From contig CM077115.1 of the NCBI GenBank assembly GCA_039619475.1, forward strand, positions 26,921,083-26,985,082: DNA of 64,000 bases. The letters are read 5' to 3'. Positions within the stretch are counted from its first letter, which is position 1. Each line of letters begins with the position of its first letter. This document shows positions 46,637 to 58,720 of the stretch, piece after piece. Made by a program: the position numbers and the translations under genes. The notes under the pieces are model-generated. The model made no database searches, was not told the DNA's origin, and saw only the letters and a list, made by a program, of their open reading frames with translations. The stretch comes from Icerya purchasi (Eukaryota; Arthropoda; Insecta; Hemiptera; Monophlebidae).

Positions 46637-48052
46637 TACAAGGCTTTTGATTTAGTGGATAGGGAAATATTGATAGAAGATCTAAGCAAAATTGGTATAA
46701 CAGGGAAATTTCTTAATTGGTTTAGATGTTATTTACATGAAAGGGAATGTTTAGTGAAAATTGTTAATGATTATAGTGATATGAGCAAAACGAAATATGG
46801 AGTAGGACCAGGAACTATATTATCACCGTTACTGTTTTTAGTTTACATCAGCTCCATTCATAATTGTATTACAAACGCCAAACTTTACGCATATGCTGAT
46901 GATATTGTTCTGGTAATTGAACACCAAGACGCAGAAATAGCAGAAAGGCTGCTCTTCAAGAGGACCTGAATATAGTTTGCAGATGGGTACACGATAAAAA
47001 ATTATTAATAAATGCCAAAAAATCAAAAGTGATGTATGTAAGAACACCGAGTAGATTTAGGAAACTCGTGCCTAAAATAGTTTTGCACGAGGTAGATTGC
47101 CTTCATGGATCGGAAGTATGCCGTTAGAAACGGCTGATAATTTCAAATACCTAGGAATAACATTCGATAAGACGCTAACTTGGAGAGTTCACATAGGTAA
47201 CATTGCTAGGAAAATTAGGCAGACGATGCCGGCGTTATACAAATTAAAACGAGTTATGAATTACAAAACTGCGAGACTGTATTTTGTCTCACTAATAATG
47301 ACTAGGATTAGATACGAAATTTGGGGGGAGGCAAAAAAAACGGAATTAAGGAAAATTAGTAGGCTACAGAAAAGATGTTTAAAAATTTTGTTACCGAATT
47401 GGAGAAGTGCGAATCTTGTAACGAATTCTACTTGGTGGGACAATAATAAAGAAATGTCGCCAAAAATGTTTTTTTATTACAGTAAACTTTTGAGGTATAA
47501 AATAGAAAAAATAATGACAATTTATGTTTTATAAGACCTTAAAAGGATTAATCATAAAATTGATAATGTTGAAGAGGAAGTTATGAGTCATTTACTAGGT
47601 AACTTATCAAAGGAATTAAGAGACGAATGTAATTCGAATATATGGAAAGACAAAATAAAAATATGGTTGATTGCGTGGTGCAAAGAATGAGAAATAGTTA
47701 GCCGTAGGAAAGGAACAGCGATAAGAAATTGATTGAAAGAGTAAACAATTATAAATGATGTAATGAAAAAAAAAAAAACAACTAATGTTTGGTGCTCAAT
47801 TCTAGCTGCATTACTTATGGCTTATGTGAAAATATTGTGGTACGATGTGCGATAGGTACAAATGATTTGAATTAGAATTAGACATAGAATAGTAAAAATA
47901 GAAGTTGAGTTGAATTGAGTAATTATATATAAGACGAATATGATGTATTAGACTTAAGATGTATATAATGAATAAACGATATAATTATGTTGGGAACCCA
48001 CAGACGGGCAATTGCCTTTTGGGAAACGCCAATTATTAAAAAAAAAAAAAAA
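46637..48052 (+). mobile_element. Family B LINE, 5'-truncated, plus orientation
   Basis: Begins inside the RT (KAFDLVDREILIEDLSKIGI) and ends in GGGCAATTGCCTTTTGGG and an A-run (48038-48052). It is almost a mirror of 50426-51865. Frames 46655-46969 and 47097-47534 hold GVGPGTILSPLLFLVYI, YADDIVLV and the post-RT KYLGITFDKTLTWRVHI and IWGEAKKTELRK segments. One frameshift at the end of the first frame and a broken C-terminus (near 47515) make it defective. The wording fits CR1/Jockey-group LINEs without RNase H. Confidence 0.88.
46655..46969 (+). pseudogene. Family B LINE reverse transcriptase fragment (palm)
   Basis: The 104-codon frame contains VGPGTILSPLLFLVYIS (residues ~50-66) and the catalytic YAYADDIVLV (~80-90), followed by a frame change after LLFKRT. 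The ATG is incidental: upstream RT motifs were lost at the 5' truncation. The same frame end occurs in the minus copy at 51520, so the apparent stop is shared by both copies, probably inherited from a common source. Confidence 0.8.
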
Positions 48053-48189
48053 TCCTCTGAAAGAGATGAAAAATTACTCATAGTACACGGTGTCCACATG
48101 CAGTAATCTAAAAAGGTTGGTTTTAGTCCAGTTCATTTTGGTATAGTTAATTTTAAGCTATAATAAAACCTGTACAATTCTATTTTAGT

Positions 48190-49843
48190 TGCGTTTTTTC
48201 CCGATTTTAGTCTGCAACCTTGTAATCCTGCTTCTGTCTATCTACCCCTAGCAAATACACTCCTTTCTCGTGTTTATTGTTTCTGTTATCTTGATATCTT
48301 CCTTGACAGTCGGTTATCCTTCTTCGAATACATCTAGTATCTTTCCTCTTCAGCAACCAAAAGGCTAAACTTTCTGAAGGCCTTATCTCCAACCAAATGA
48401 GGTGGTGATCCTTATGTCCTAATTTCTCTATATAAATCTATTATCCGCCCAAAATTTGATTACTGTTCATTTCTCTATGGTTGTGCCTCTAAATCCCGAC
48501 TCTCTAAATTGCTTGTACTCCAAAACTCTTGCCTTCGTCTATGCCTCAGTGCTCTTAAATCCTCTGCGGTTCCAGCAGTCCTTGCCGTATCTAATACAGC
48601 ACCCCTTTCTATTCTCAGATTTTATTTGGGCTATCGTTTTCTTACTAAGCGTCTCCCACTCACGTGCTCTACTCTTATCCATTCCTATCTTTCCATTTCT
48701 AGGAACTGGCGTTTCGTACCTAGGAAAACTCCTATTCTATCTCTCATTTCTCTTCGGCTCAGTTCGTTTTGTCCTTACATAATGTCCTTTGTAAATCTCC
48801 CTTATTTCACTTTTAATTTCGTCGATCTCTGCCATCTTCCAAATATGTTTACTGTTCCTACGCTCTCTAAGTCAGGATTTCCACAGTTTTATCAATTCTG
48901 AATTTCCTTCGCATACAACCGTGTTTACAGATGGTTCGAAGAAGCCGGATGGTGTCGGTGCTTCTTTTATCCTCCCAGATTTTGGCTTCTCAGAATCTTT
49001 TCGTTTGCCTTCTTTCTGTTCCATATTCATAAACGAATTAATAATTATCCTACGTTCTATTATTTCCATTTCATTCAATCACATTTCCTCTAAATTCTTG
49101 ATTATATGACCGCCCTTTAATTCATTCTCCCCTTCCTGATCATTCCTATGATTTTACCATACTCCGCATACACTCACTTATTCACGTTCTTTCTTCCCTT
49201 CATTCCATTCAAATTGATTTGCTGTGGGTTCCTAGCCATTCGGGCATCTGCGGTAATGAAGCGGCGGACTCCTTGGCTCGGGCTGCTGCTTCTTCTCACT
49301 TCTTCTTTAAAAAAGTCCCATCGTCCAATCTCCTTCCGCTGTGCAAAGATTTTCATCTTAGATTATGGTATCGAATGTTTACGTTTCCTTTTTCTCTAAC
49401 AATTGTTCTTTTTATCTGTCGGTACAACCTAATCTTCCTGCTAATCCGTGGTTCTCTTTGTTTCCTTCACTTCGTCGTTCTTATTCACTTGCGCTCCTAA
49501 ACCATACTTTATCTTCCTCCCGTTTTTGTTTTTCGTTCGTTGCCTCTTCATATTGTCCTCTCCACTCAAATGAAGAGCATGTTTGCGATGCGGACCATGT
49601 GTTAATTAAGTGTTGATCTTCATCAGCTGAGTGCTCTGTTTTCTACTTCAGTTTGCTGAGACTTGGTCTTCCTACTCCATATTGCGCCTCTTATGTCCTG
49701 TCTTTTCCCTTTCCACAGATTGTTCCCATTATCTGTTCCTTTCTCCTAACAATATTTGATCGGATCAAGATATGATTGATTCCTTCCTATTCTAATTGTT
49801 TTTGGGTAAATGTCCCCGGTTGACAGGCCCAAAAAAAAAAAAA
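48190..49843 (+). mobile_element. Family A LINE, 5'-truncated, plus orientation
   Basis: The plus strand carries a post-RT segment (YLDIFLDSRLSF near 48265-48300, then GGDPYVLISLYKSIIRPKFD near 48402-48461) and a connection segment (SCLRLCLSALKSSAVPAVLA near 48526-48585). RNase H follows: VFTDGSKKPDGVGASFILPD at 48918-48977, LLWVPSHSGICGNEAADSLA at 49217-49276. The 3' end reads GGTAAATGTCCCCGGTTGAC, then AGGCCC and an A-run (49831-49843). The coding part is split over several frames. It lies between two family B copies. Confidence 0.85.
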
Positions 49844-50425
49844 TATTATTATATTAAAACATTGTCACTAAACATGTATAGTTCGTTACTTTTTTTTTGT
49901 TCAATAATACATTTTTGTTCATAGTTATTCATTAATATGAATTGTACCAAAATACTACAAAAAGTAAAAAGGGTGATTACTATCGCTTACTTGGTGGCCC
50001 ATTAGAAATCGATGTTCTGGATTTGACCTATTCCGCTTTCATTAGTATAAAAAGTTTTTCCCATTGCGTTCGCTCATTATGACGCTACACTACTGTTAAC
50101 GCGTATTAGTATTTTTCCGTGTAAGCACGCGTAAAACTAGAAAAACCGGAAATTATTTCGCTGCCAACTCCGAAAATCCACTTAAGCCATGAATTTGCAA
50201 TGGCCCGCCACCGTTTTTTGTTTTTTCTTTGCTGTTGTCTGATATCTGTAAATATTATTGGTTGTATATGTATATCTGTTTCGAATGGGGATCCTAAATT
50301 AAAAGTTTAATTAATGTCACACAACACGCACATCCATCCGATGTAGTTGGATTAAAAATATTATTAAAAATAAGGGTCTTGTATGTAAAATTTTAAAGCC
50401 TTGAACATGCGGAATTTTCTAACAG
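49844..50425. other. Unassigned DNA between LINEs
   Basis: No coding content. CCCGCCACCG-type and TA-rich strings only; possibly the old host sequence into which both LINEs inserted. Confidence 0.35.
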
Positions 50426-50784
50426 TTTTTTTTTTTTTTTTTAAAAATAATTTGCGGCTCCTACAAGACAATTGCCCGTCTGTGGGTTCCCAACATAATT
50501 ATAGCGTTTATTCATCATATACATCTTAAATCTAATACATCATATTCGTCTTATATATAATTACTTAATTCAACTTATATTTTTACTATTCTACGTCTAA
50601 TTTTAATTCACAACATTTATACCCATCGCACATCGTACCACAATATTTTCATATAAGCCATAAGTAATGCAGCTAGAACATGAGCACCAAACATTAGTTT
50701 GTTTTTTTTCATTACATCATTTATAATTATTTACTCTTTCAATCAATTTCTTATCGCTGTTCCTTTCCTACGGCTAACTATTTC

Positions 50785-51258
50785 TCATTCTTTGCACCAC
50801 GCAATCAGCCATATTTTTATTTTGTTTTTCCATATATTCAAATTACATTCGTCTCTCAATTCCTTTGGTAAGTTACCTAGTAAATGACTCATAACTTCCT
50901 CTTCAACATTATCAATTTTATTATTAATCCCTTTAGGTCTTATAAAACATAAATTGTCATAGTTCCTAGTCCCATATACCTTTTCCCTTGTCAGTAATCT
51001 TATTTTTTCTGTTTTATACCTTAAAAGTTTACTGTAATAAAAAAATATTTTTGGCGACATTTCTTTATTATTGTCCCACCAAGTAGAATTCGTTACAAGA
51101 TTCGCACTTCTCCAATTCGGTAACAAAATTTTTAAACATCTTTTCTGTAGCCTACTAATTTTCCTTAATTCCGTTTTTTTTGCCTCCCCCCAAATTTCGT
51201 ATCTAATCCTAGTCATTATTAGTGAGACAAAATACAGTCTCGCAGTTTTGTAATTCAT
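50785..51258 (-). pseudogene. Family B LINE ORF2 C-terminal region
   Basis: A 157-codon frame with RIRYEIWGEAKKTELRKISR, SRLQKRCLKILL, WWDNNKEMSPKIFFYYSKLL and a natural-looking C-terminus (LAWCKE preceded by ECNLNIWKNKIKIW). It matches the plus copy at 47255-47680 residue for residue in most positions, and the fragment at 27757 covers its last part. Its function in LINEs is unknown beyond being the conserved tail of ORF2. Confidence 0.78.
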
Positions 51259-51519
51259 AACTCGTTTTAATTTGTATGCCTAATTTTTCTAGCAATGTTA
51301 TCTATGTGAACTCTCCAAGTTAACGCCTTATCAAATGTTATTCCCAGGTATTTAACGGCTCACAACGGCATACTTCCGCTCCATGAAGGCAATCTACATT
51401 GCGCGACACTGTTTCAGGAACGAACTTCCTAAATCTACTCGGTGTTCTTACATATATCACTTTTGATTTTTTGGCATTTATTAATAATTTTTTATCGTGT
51501 ACCCATCTGCAAACTATAT

Positions 51520-52002
51520 TCAGGTCCTCTTGAAGAGCAGCCTTTCTGCTATTTCTGCGTCTTGGTGTTCAATTACCAGAACAATATCATCAGCATATGC
51601 GTAAAGTTTGGCGTTTGTAATACAATTATGAATGGAGCTGATGTAAACTAAAAACAGTAACGGTGATAATATAGTTCCTGGTCCTACTCCATATTTCGTT
51701 TTGCTCATATCACTATAATCATTACCAATTTTCACTAAACATTCCCTTTCCTGTAAATAACATCTAAACCAATTAAGATATTTCCCTGTTATACCAATTT
51801 TGCTTAGGTCCTCTATCAATATTTCCCTATCCACTAAGTCAAAAGCCTTAGTAAGGTCCAGAAAGACTATCAAAAATTGTTTGCCGAATGCTAATCCCTT
51901 ATTTATCGCAGATGTAAAAGTTCTGAGCAGAATTACCGTTGATTTCCCTTTTCTGAACCCAAATTGGTTATGATATATTAGGTTGTTCTCTTCCAGGTAC
52001 AA
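51520..52002 (-). pseudogene. Family B LINE reverse transcriptase (fingers and palm)
   Basis: The 160-codon frame includes the substrate-binding FLDLTKAFDLVDREIL (residues ~47-62, first catalytic aspartate), GVGPGTILSPLLFLVYISS (~104-122) and the YADD catalytic pair (~137-140). The N-terminal FGFRKGKST loop is intact. It ends in a shared premature stop after LLFKRT, so an element producing only this would lack the thumb. Confidence 0.82.
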
Positions 52003-53175
52003 TTTAAGATAGTTACATAGTGCTCAACCACTTTAGCAATAACTGATATTAACGTAATTGGTCTATAAGTTCACAGAGTTTTTTATCCCAGTTTTTATAT
52101 ATTGGTCTTATTATTCCTACTTTTAACTCCTTGGGGAATATACCTTCTTTTACCGAATCATTAATAATTTTTGTTAACAGCGGAGCAAACTTTTTTGCAT
52201 GTGTAATTACTTCTTTCACCCGTATACCATTGTCTCCTTGGGCTTTATTCTTATTCATTTTCCTAATTATGTTTTCTATTACTTCACTCGTAGCGTTCAG
52301 TATGTAAAATCACGTAACAGTAGTATTCATGTTCTCGGTTCTAATGAGAGTCTAATATCACAATTATGTTTCAGATTTTCAATAGCCCCCATATAATATT
52401 TTTGAAATTTACACACCATGTTGCGATACCCATCAAAATTCTTCCCTATTGCCTCATCTATAATTATAGACTTTATTTTACACACTACTTGATCTATTAT
52501 CTTCCAGGTTTTTTTAATGTTATTTGCTTTTAGTAATTCCTGTTGGTAATATTTTTCTTTTTCTTGTGGACTTTACTAATTTCCCGTATTTCTTATATAA
52601 TTCTTTATATCGTCTATTTCAATTATTCCCTTTACATCTTTTGTAATATAGGCCTCTAATATGTATGAAATTTAATATTTTCCTATTCATCTTAGCTGCA
52701 ATGGGATTGTACCTCCCTTCCCTCCTTGTCTGTCAAATAAATTTGCAATCGTCATAAAGTTTATTGAATACTACTTTTAAATTATCTACTAATTCTTCCA
52801 CTTCTCTTTTCTCTAGCATACCCTACCGGTGATAAGCATTTACTTTATCTTTTAATAAGTTTTCATTCAGATAGATTTTATGTGTACTGCCGTTCTTCAT
52901 GTTCTCGTCTCTGTCTACACATAGTGCACCACAAACTATGTAGTGATCTGAAATTTTTGTCTTTATAATACCCGCCATTAGTTTCCATAATATGTAAAAT
53001 ATATAATGCATTGATTCAAAAAATAGGATCAAATTTAATTCGATCAACATACTTATACTGCCACTTAGTAATAATGATCAAAATGTATTAAATCTATAAC
53101 TGGACTAGAGGCTATGTTTCTATTTCTTAAAATATGTTTAACTTCTGTGTATGCTTGTGATGTTAAACCAAAAAA

Positions 53176-53774
53176 GTGGTGAAATTATCCGGATTAAGAC
53201 CGCAAAGAATGCGTCATCTAGCGGAAGCAAGTGGTAAATAAGTCATTGCATAATAAAATATGTGTAGCTTGCTGCTGATGAGGGTTTCGCTTGAGCGGTA
53301 TAGTTGGGTTGTCTAGAGTTTTAGTGGGTGGTTGGGGTTGGCTGGGACACATCCGGGCGGTAGGGCAGTTAAAGAATAATAATGTGGCCTGCATAAGGGC
53401 GTGGGTGTGGGTGACGTCATACTATACCTTAGCGGCATGGTGCTTGTTATCGTTCTCTCCTTGCAGATATTGCCCCGTCCACTGTGCCAAAACCATCTCT
53501 TTTATCCTACTTGCACATATTTTTAGTTTTGTTCAAAATTTTTAGCTATAATACTTGCAGCACTGACATATCATTTTTCGCACTTTTTTGAATTTTTTGT
53601 CAACCTCGAAAGTTTCATTAAGTAAATGAAATATGGTTTCGTTCTCGACAAAAAGCAATCTTTCCATCAATGTCTACAAAAATATTTTTTTTTTCAAAAC
53701 TTTCAAGCTTTTAGCGCCTTGAGGGTTTAAACATAAAGTTGTAAGCTTGGTTATATTTTTCCTATGAAGAAGTC

Positions 53775-53810
<36 letters not shown>

Positions 53811-55493
53811 CAAGGTACGTTTTGATTTCTCCAACGTTTTTACTCGGGCTATTACTTAGGTAAACTTCCTTTTTTTCCCGCTGTTTTTGACTCAAAAGGG
53901 AGCCGGAGTTTAAACAAGTTATTACCGGTAATTTTTTGATTTTATGAAAGGGCTTCTGCGTTTTAATATTTTGAATTTAATTTTTAAAGGAAGTATTTGG
54001 TGATGAGATGAATTTTTTAAGGGTGATTTTTGAGGTCATTTTAAACTCCATATTATACTTTCTTGACGGTTTTTTGTGTTTTTTGCCACTCAGGGTAATC
54101 GGTTAGCTTGAAGCAATAGATTATTTTAAAGAGAATTTTAATTGTAATTTATCGTCCGAATTGGAAGTTTATAAATCAAACCGTTCGTGAGTTATTGATT
54201 TTTATTTGATATTTTTGTTGTTTCTGAATCATTCCGTGCACATATAATGTACGGAATACTAATAACATTATACAATAATATTTAGAAGAAAAAACATATG
54301 AAACCATAACGGAAAATAAAATTTAAAAAAGCAAATGTGTAAATTTAGAATTACAAAAAAACAGAAAAAAAGCGCGCTCTAGGGACTACATAATGTTAAA
54401 CATTTTAAAATTATTTAGTACAAAAATAAAGATGAGATTGTAAAAATGGAAAAAAGCATCAAAATTTTGTTTACAAATATTGCGCGAAATCATTTAACAA
54501 TAGTTAAAAAAAAAAAAAAAATCAAAGAACTGCTTTTTAACTAATGACGACATCGTAACAGAAGACAGAAGAATGAGGTAGAAACCCATCTGTGAAATAA
54601 ATGCGATAATCTTTTTTATTTTTATTTTTAACGCTATTTGTCAGAGACGGTAGAACATAAATAACAAGATCGAAATTGTTTTCCGTTTAATTTGTCGTAA
54701 ATTTCAATGAACGCAGACGTTTTCGGTTCTAGAAATATGCATAAAAACGTTATGATGCTTATTTCTGAAAACGTATTAGTCAACTGTCACTAGAAATGTT
54801 ATGAACGAAAATTTACTCTTCACCTTCAGAACTTACCATTCCCAAGAATCTAATGTCACAAACATTACGCTTTAAATAAAAGTACAATGAATAAACATAA
54901 AACGCGTAAAGAGTATAACAAAAAAATAGTTTTAACTTTGACAACTTCCACCTACCACGTCATTACTATGACTAGAAGAAGTATTGAGAGGGAAATAAGA
55001 TGGAGTTGAGAGATATTTCTTTTTTTTTGTCCGGTCGTTCGAGTAATATAATAATTTTTAAGTTTACAGCGACTCTACTCTAAATGAAATCAAACGGTGT
55101 AACTGACTGGTCCGGTATCTCACTCAACTACGTACAAATACACATTTATATATTTTACATATATGTTTGACATTATAAACGAATTCAAACATTTCTTCGG
55201 GCTATAGTCCTTTGCGGTAAATAAGTTATATAGCTTCGTTTCCTAGTTCAGCAAAGAATTCATTAACCAATGGCACGCGTTGTTTTGCACGATTATTAGT
55301 AAACCTATAATCACTACATGAAGTCTAGGGCAAGTTGCAATCTCACCTGATGATTAAACTTCCTGGCTTATTTGCAAACAGGATTTACCTTTTTCCAGAT
55401 TCTTCGCGGTATTTTACTATTTTCTCTGCTTTTCCTTTCTCTAGAGTTTGCCACCAACCCCCCTTTCCCATACGCTTTCTTGTATTGTTATCG
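53176..55493. other. Unassigned DNA
   Basis: A relatively GC-rich patch at 53240-53480 gives an 84-codon frame (53291-53545) without recognisable content. (TA)n lies at 53778-53807. The rest is AT-rich with homopolymers. Confidence 0.4.
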
Positions 55494-55600
55494 TTTTTTT
55501 TCGTCCGCGTCAACTAAGGGAACATTTATTCAGAAACAGTAAGTAACGAGGAAAAAGAGTTAATTTCAATTTAGCGTTGAATATTAATAGAATTTATAAG
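55494..55600 (-). mobile_element. Family A-like LINE 3' end fragment
   Basis: The minus strand reads TTCCCTTAGTTGACGCGGAC and an A-run, matching the family A 3' terminus. No coding part remains. Confidence 0.5.
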
Positions 55601-55604
55601 GACA

Positions 55605-55690
55605 GCTATCATATGGCGTAGCTGGTTAGACAGTGGTGTTTCGTTCAGGCGGGGCTTAGCTCAAACCCCGCATTAGGTAGGACAGATACA
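55605..55690 (+). mobile_element. tRNA-derived SINE head
   Basis: A box TGGCGTAGCTGG (55614-55625), then TTTCGTTCAGGCGGGG and a B box GCTCAAACCCC (55659-55669). It shares the TTTCRTTCAGG block with the SINE at 5843. The 3' boundary is unclear. The stretch 55690-56227 shows nothing recognisable. Confidence 0.55.
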
Positions 55691-56317
55691 AGAAACGACT
55701 CCATTAAGAGAGAAGGGATTTGACCATAAGTTTGGGTGGAATTCTTTTAAGTAGGATAAAGAAATTGAAGTAAGAAATTACTTTTTATCAGGAAACAAAA
55801 GACTGTGTCGCTAGGCGTGAGGAGATTTACTTTCACGCCTGTAAATTTCTCTTAATTTGTTTTTTAAGATATCACAATAATTTTCATACGGGCTTATTTG
55901 TTTTGGACTCGACACGATATATTAATGATAGATAAACGTACAGGTTCATGTGCCGGACCTTCCTGGAATCAGTATTATTTTGATGTTTTCATTTCATCGC
56001 AATTAAACCGAATATTATTAATTCTATAAAAACTTTTTCTTGTTTTGTTTTTTCTTTAAAGACCGAAGCAGTTGATGATTAGTTTTTTTGTAATTAACTA
56101 ACTTTCAGCTATTACAGTTTAATATTAGTAGATTTGAGAAACTAATATACATTCTGTGGATACCAGATTTGTTATTACATGTTGATAATTTGTGTAACTT
56201 TTTTAATGACATTATAAAACTTTTTTATATTTTTTTTGGGCTCGTCAACCAAGGACCTTTACCCAGAAACAGAAGGTAAAGAAAGAAGTCGGTTATATTT
56301 TGATCCGATTAGAAATT

Positions 56318-57069
56318 TTATCTAAAAAGGAATAAATAGCAGGAATAATTTAGTGGGGAAGGAAAGGACAGGATATAGGAAGCACAATAAGAAGGAGTAG
56401 GAAGTCTAAACTTCAGCAAATAAGAATACAAGGCAGAACGCTCCACGGAGAGAGATGAATACTGGAAAAACACATGATCGGCGTCGCAAATAACTGCATC
56501 ATCTGGATGATGGAGAGGACAGTGTGGAGAAGAAATCAAGGAAAAACGAAATTTAGATAATGGCAGCAAAAAATGGCCGAAGCGCATACGAACAATGGAA
56601 ACAACATCAGAACGCCGAAGGGAGGGATGCAAAAGAAACCATGAATATGCAGGAAGAGTAGGCTGAACTGACAGATGAAATGAATAGTTATTAGAAAAAG
56701 AGGAAACACAGGTGTCCGACCAAAATCGGATATGAAAACTTTTACAAATTGACAGAAGGTTATCGGATGGAATTTTTTTAAAAAAAAGACGAGAGGAAGC
56801 AGCAGCAGCCCGAGCCAAGGAATCAGCCGCTTCATTGCCAAATATGCCCGAATGGCCAGGTACCCACAGCAGATCAATATTGACTGAATGGAGATAGGAA
56901 AGATTGTGAATGAGTGAACGTATACGGAGGATAACAAAGTGTCATATGAATGATCAGGAAGGGGAGAGGATATGGTCCGAAGGGTGCTCAAAGAATCAGA
57001 GATAATTAAAAATTTAGACGAAAAATGATTCAAGGAAATGAAAATAATAGAGCGAAGGATAGCCAACAA
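56318..57069 (-). pseudogene. RNase H and C-terminal part of family A LINE ORF2
   Basis: Two overlapping frames joined by shifts: 57069-56536 starts with AILRSIIFISLNHFSSKFLI and SDSLSTLRTIS (RNase H core, with its aspartate), and 56818-56318 carries the post-RNase H tail through CPLHHPDDAVICDADH to the stop. Compared with the copy at 14034-14705 the tail differs by about one residue (H.PDD here, H.SDD there). The break near 56940, where this copy has two extra bases in GTGTCATATGAATG, explains the split. Confidence 0.82.
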
Positions 57070-57678
57070 CTCGACTGTGAATATGGAACAGAAATAAAAG
57101 ATTCTGAGAGGTTCAAATCAGGAAGGATGAAGGGCCCCCTCAAACCATCCGTGTAAATGGTAACATAAGAGAGAAATAGGGAATTGATAGTGCTGCAGAA
57201 TACTTGTTTAATTACGGCTTGGGGGAGACTTTTTGGAGGATGACAGATATTAGTGAAGTCGAAGGAGAAATAAGGAAGATTATTGAAAGAGATAATATAC
57301 GGCCAAAATGAACTGAAACGATGTGAAATAAATGCCAGAATAGGGGTTTTGCTGGGAGTGAAGCGCCAGTTGTTATAAATCGAAAGGAAAGACTGAACAA
57401 GAGTAGAGGACGTGAGTGGAAGACATTTAACAAGGAAACGATATTAGATAGGATTTACGAATGGACAGGGGTGACGAATTAGATTCAGCAAGAATAGCAA
57501 GGATTGTAGAGGATTTAAGAGCGCCAAGACAGAGAGGAAGGCAAGAATTTTGAATTACATCTAGTTTGGAAAGACGGGTCTTGGACGCACTACCATAAAT
57601 AAAAGAACAATAATCAAATTTGGAACGGATAATAGATTTGTAAAGAGAAATAAGAATATAGGGACCGCCAACCCATTT

Positions 57679-58088
57679 GGAAAAGATTAATGAATTAACA
57701 AGATTCTTAAAAACCGATTGGAGGCCTTTGAAATGTGGGGATGGCGCCGCATTTTAAATATTTCATGGACGCAGAAGAAATCAAATAAAGAAATAATGGA
57801 AATGATAGAAGAAGAAAGGAAGCTGATAAAAATTTTGGAACAAAGAAGAAACAGATTTTTCGGACACATACTGCGCCACAACACCTTCATAACGACAATA
57901 ATAGAAGGGAAACTAGAGGGGAAGAGGAAACGAGGCAGACCTCGACTTAACTGGATACAACAGACAAAAATCAAACTGAAAATGGATTATAATAATATTA
58001 AGAACACAGCACAAGACAGAAAAAAAGTGGAAAAGGATAATAGGTTAAGCTACAAGACAAGAGCAAGGCTCTTAAAAAGAAGAAGAAG
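57679..58088 (+). mobile_element. 5'-truncated RTE fragment inserted in the family A LINE
   Basis: Plus-strand ORF2 end of an RTE element: KNRLEAFEMWGWRRILNISW, RRNRFFGHILRHN and GKLEGKRKRGRPRLNWIQQT, followed by an (AAG)n-like tail. The nonamer AACCCATTT flanks it on both sides (57670-57678 and 58089-58097), and the LINE reading continues across the site once it is removed. The 162-codon frame 57718-58206 is partly this protein and partly antisense LINE sequence. Confidence 0.87.
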
Positions 58089-58469
58089 AACCCATTTAGT
58101 TGCAGACAGGGCTTTCAGCAAGTTTACCCTTTTAATAGTGGAAGCAGAAAGATATTTGATGTGTTCGGAGAAGGACAAACGACTATCAAGAAAGACACCG
58201 AGATAACAGAAGCAATTAACACGAGAAAGAGATACATTGTTTAAGGATGGGTTGACCAAAGCAGGGATTATAGGGACGGAGGGTAAAAATAGTATAAGAA
58301 GACTTAGAGGGAGAAATTGAAAGATTAATTAAGGAGAGAGAATGCTCCAGCGCAATGAGCGACGAACTGAGTGCTTCATAGGCTGCTAAAACATCCTCCT
58401 CTATTATTATAATACTCTGTTTCTAGACAACATGCACTTTCCGATATCGAAACAACTTTTATTAGTATT

Positions 58470-58720
58470 TTTCTTTTTTTATTTGATCGGACTTATCAAC
58501 GGAAACCGGGGTTACTCATTAACGGAAAAAGCGCGGGAAAAGAAAGAAAAATAAATAGCAGCAGGAGGTATTCATAGAAGAAGGAGAAGACAAAAACCAT
58601 TGAGAAAATGAGAGAAGTAATATAAAAAGAGGTAAGTATTAGAGAACTCCGGTAGTCTGTGGAAAAATAAAAGCACGGACAGAGTAGAAAAGAGGTGCTA
58701 AGGGGAAGCGTTTATATCCT
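58470..58720 (-). mobile_element. Family A-related LINE 3' end
   Basis: The minus strand ends GGTTTCCGTTGATAAGTCCG and an A/T-rich tail, preceded by a short degraded ORF2 end. It is more diverged from the consensus than the neighbouring copies. 58720-59130 holds no recognisable sequence. Confidence 0.5.

Larger units (their letters stand above)
50426..53175 (-). mobile_element. Family B LINE, longest copy in the window
   Basis: Runs leftward from the end of the endonuclease (TKISDHYIVCGALCVDRDEN near 52960-52905) through the RT: NKNKAQGDNGIRVKE near 52255-52210, FGFRKGKSTVILLRTF at 51960-51910, FLDLTKAFDLVDREIL, GVGPGTILSPLLFLVYI and YADDIVLV near 51600-51575. A post-RT frame (51258-50785) ends the protein. 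The 3' UTR ends with ACGGGCAATTG and a T-run (50426-50442). Scattered stops and shifts separate the frames. The endonuclease SDH box plus the CR1/Jockey-style RT without RNase H support the clade call. Confidence 0.87.
56228..58385 (-). mobile_element. Family A LINE with longer 5' extent, interrupted by an RTE fragment
   Basis: The 3' 800 bp are nearly identical to the copy at 13929, but this copy reaches further 5'. It contains a post-RT segment INLSISPSKSSYTIF near 58330-58280, CFCYLGVFLDSRLSFSEHIK near 58220-58160, the connection region (YKSIIRSKFDYCSF near 57640-57590) and RNase H with SDSLSTLRTIS and the GHSGIFGNEAADSLA end. The reading is broken at 57679-58088 by an RTE insertion and elsewhere by shifts. 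The 3' end is GTTGACGAGCCC and a T-run (56228-56238). Confidence 0.87.

Noticed and set aside
57718..58206. 162-codon frame as one gene
   Set aside because: Its first two thirds are the RTE ORF2 end, and the rest is antisense family A LINE; it crosses an insertion boundary.
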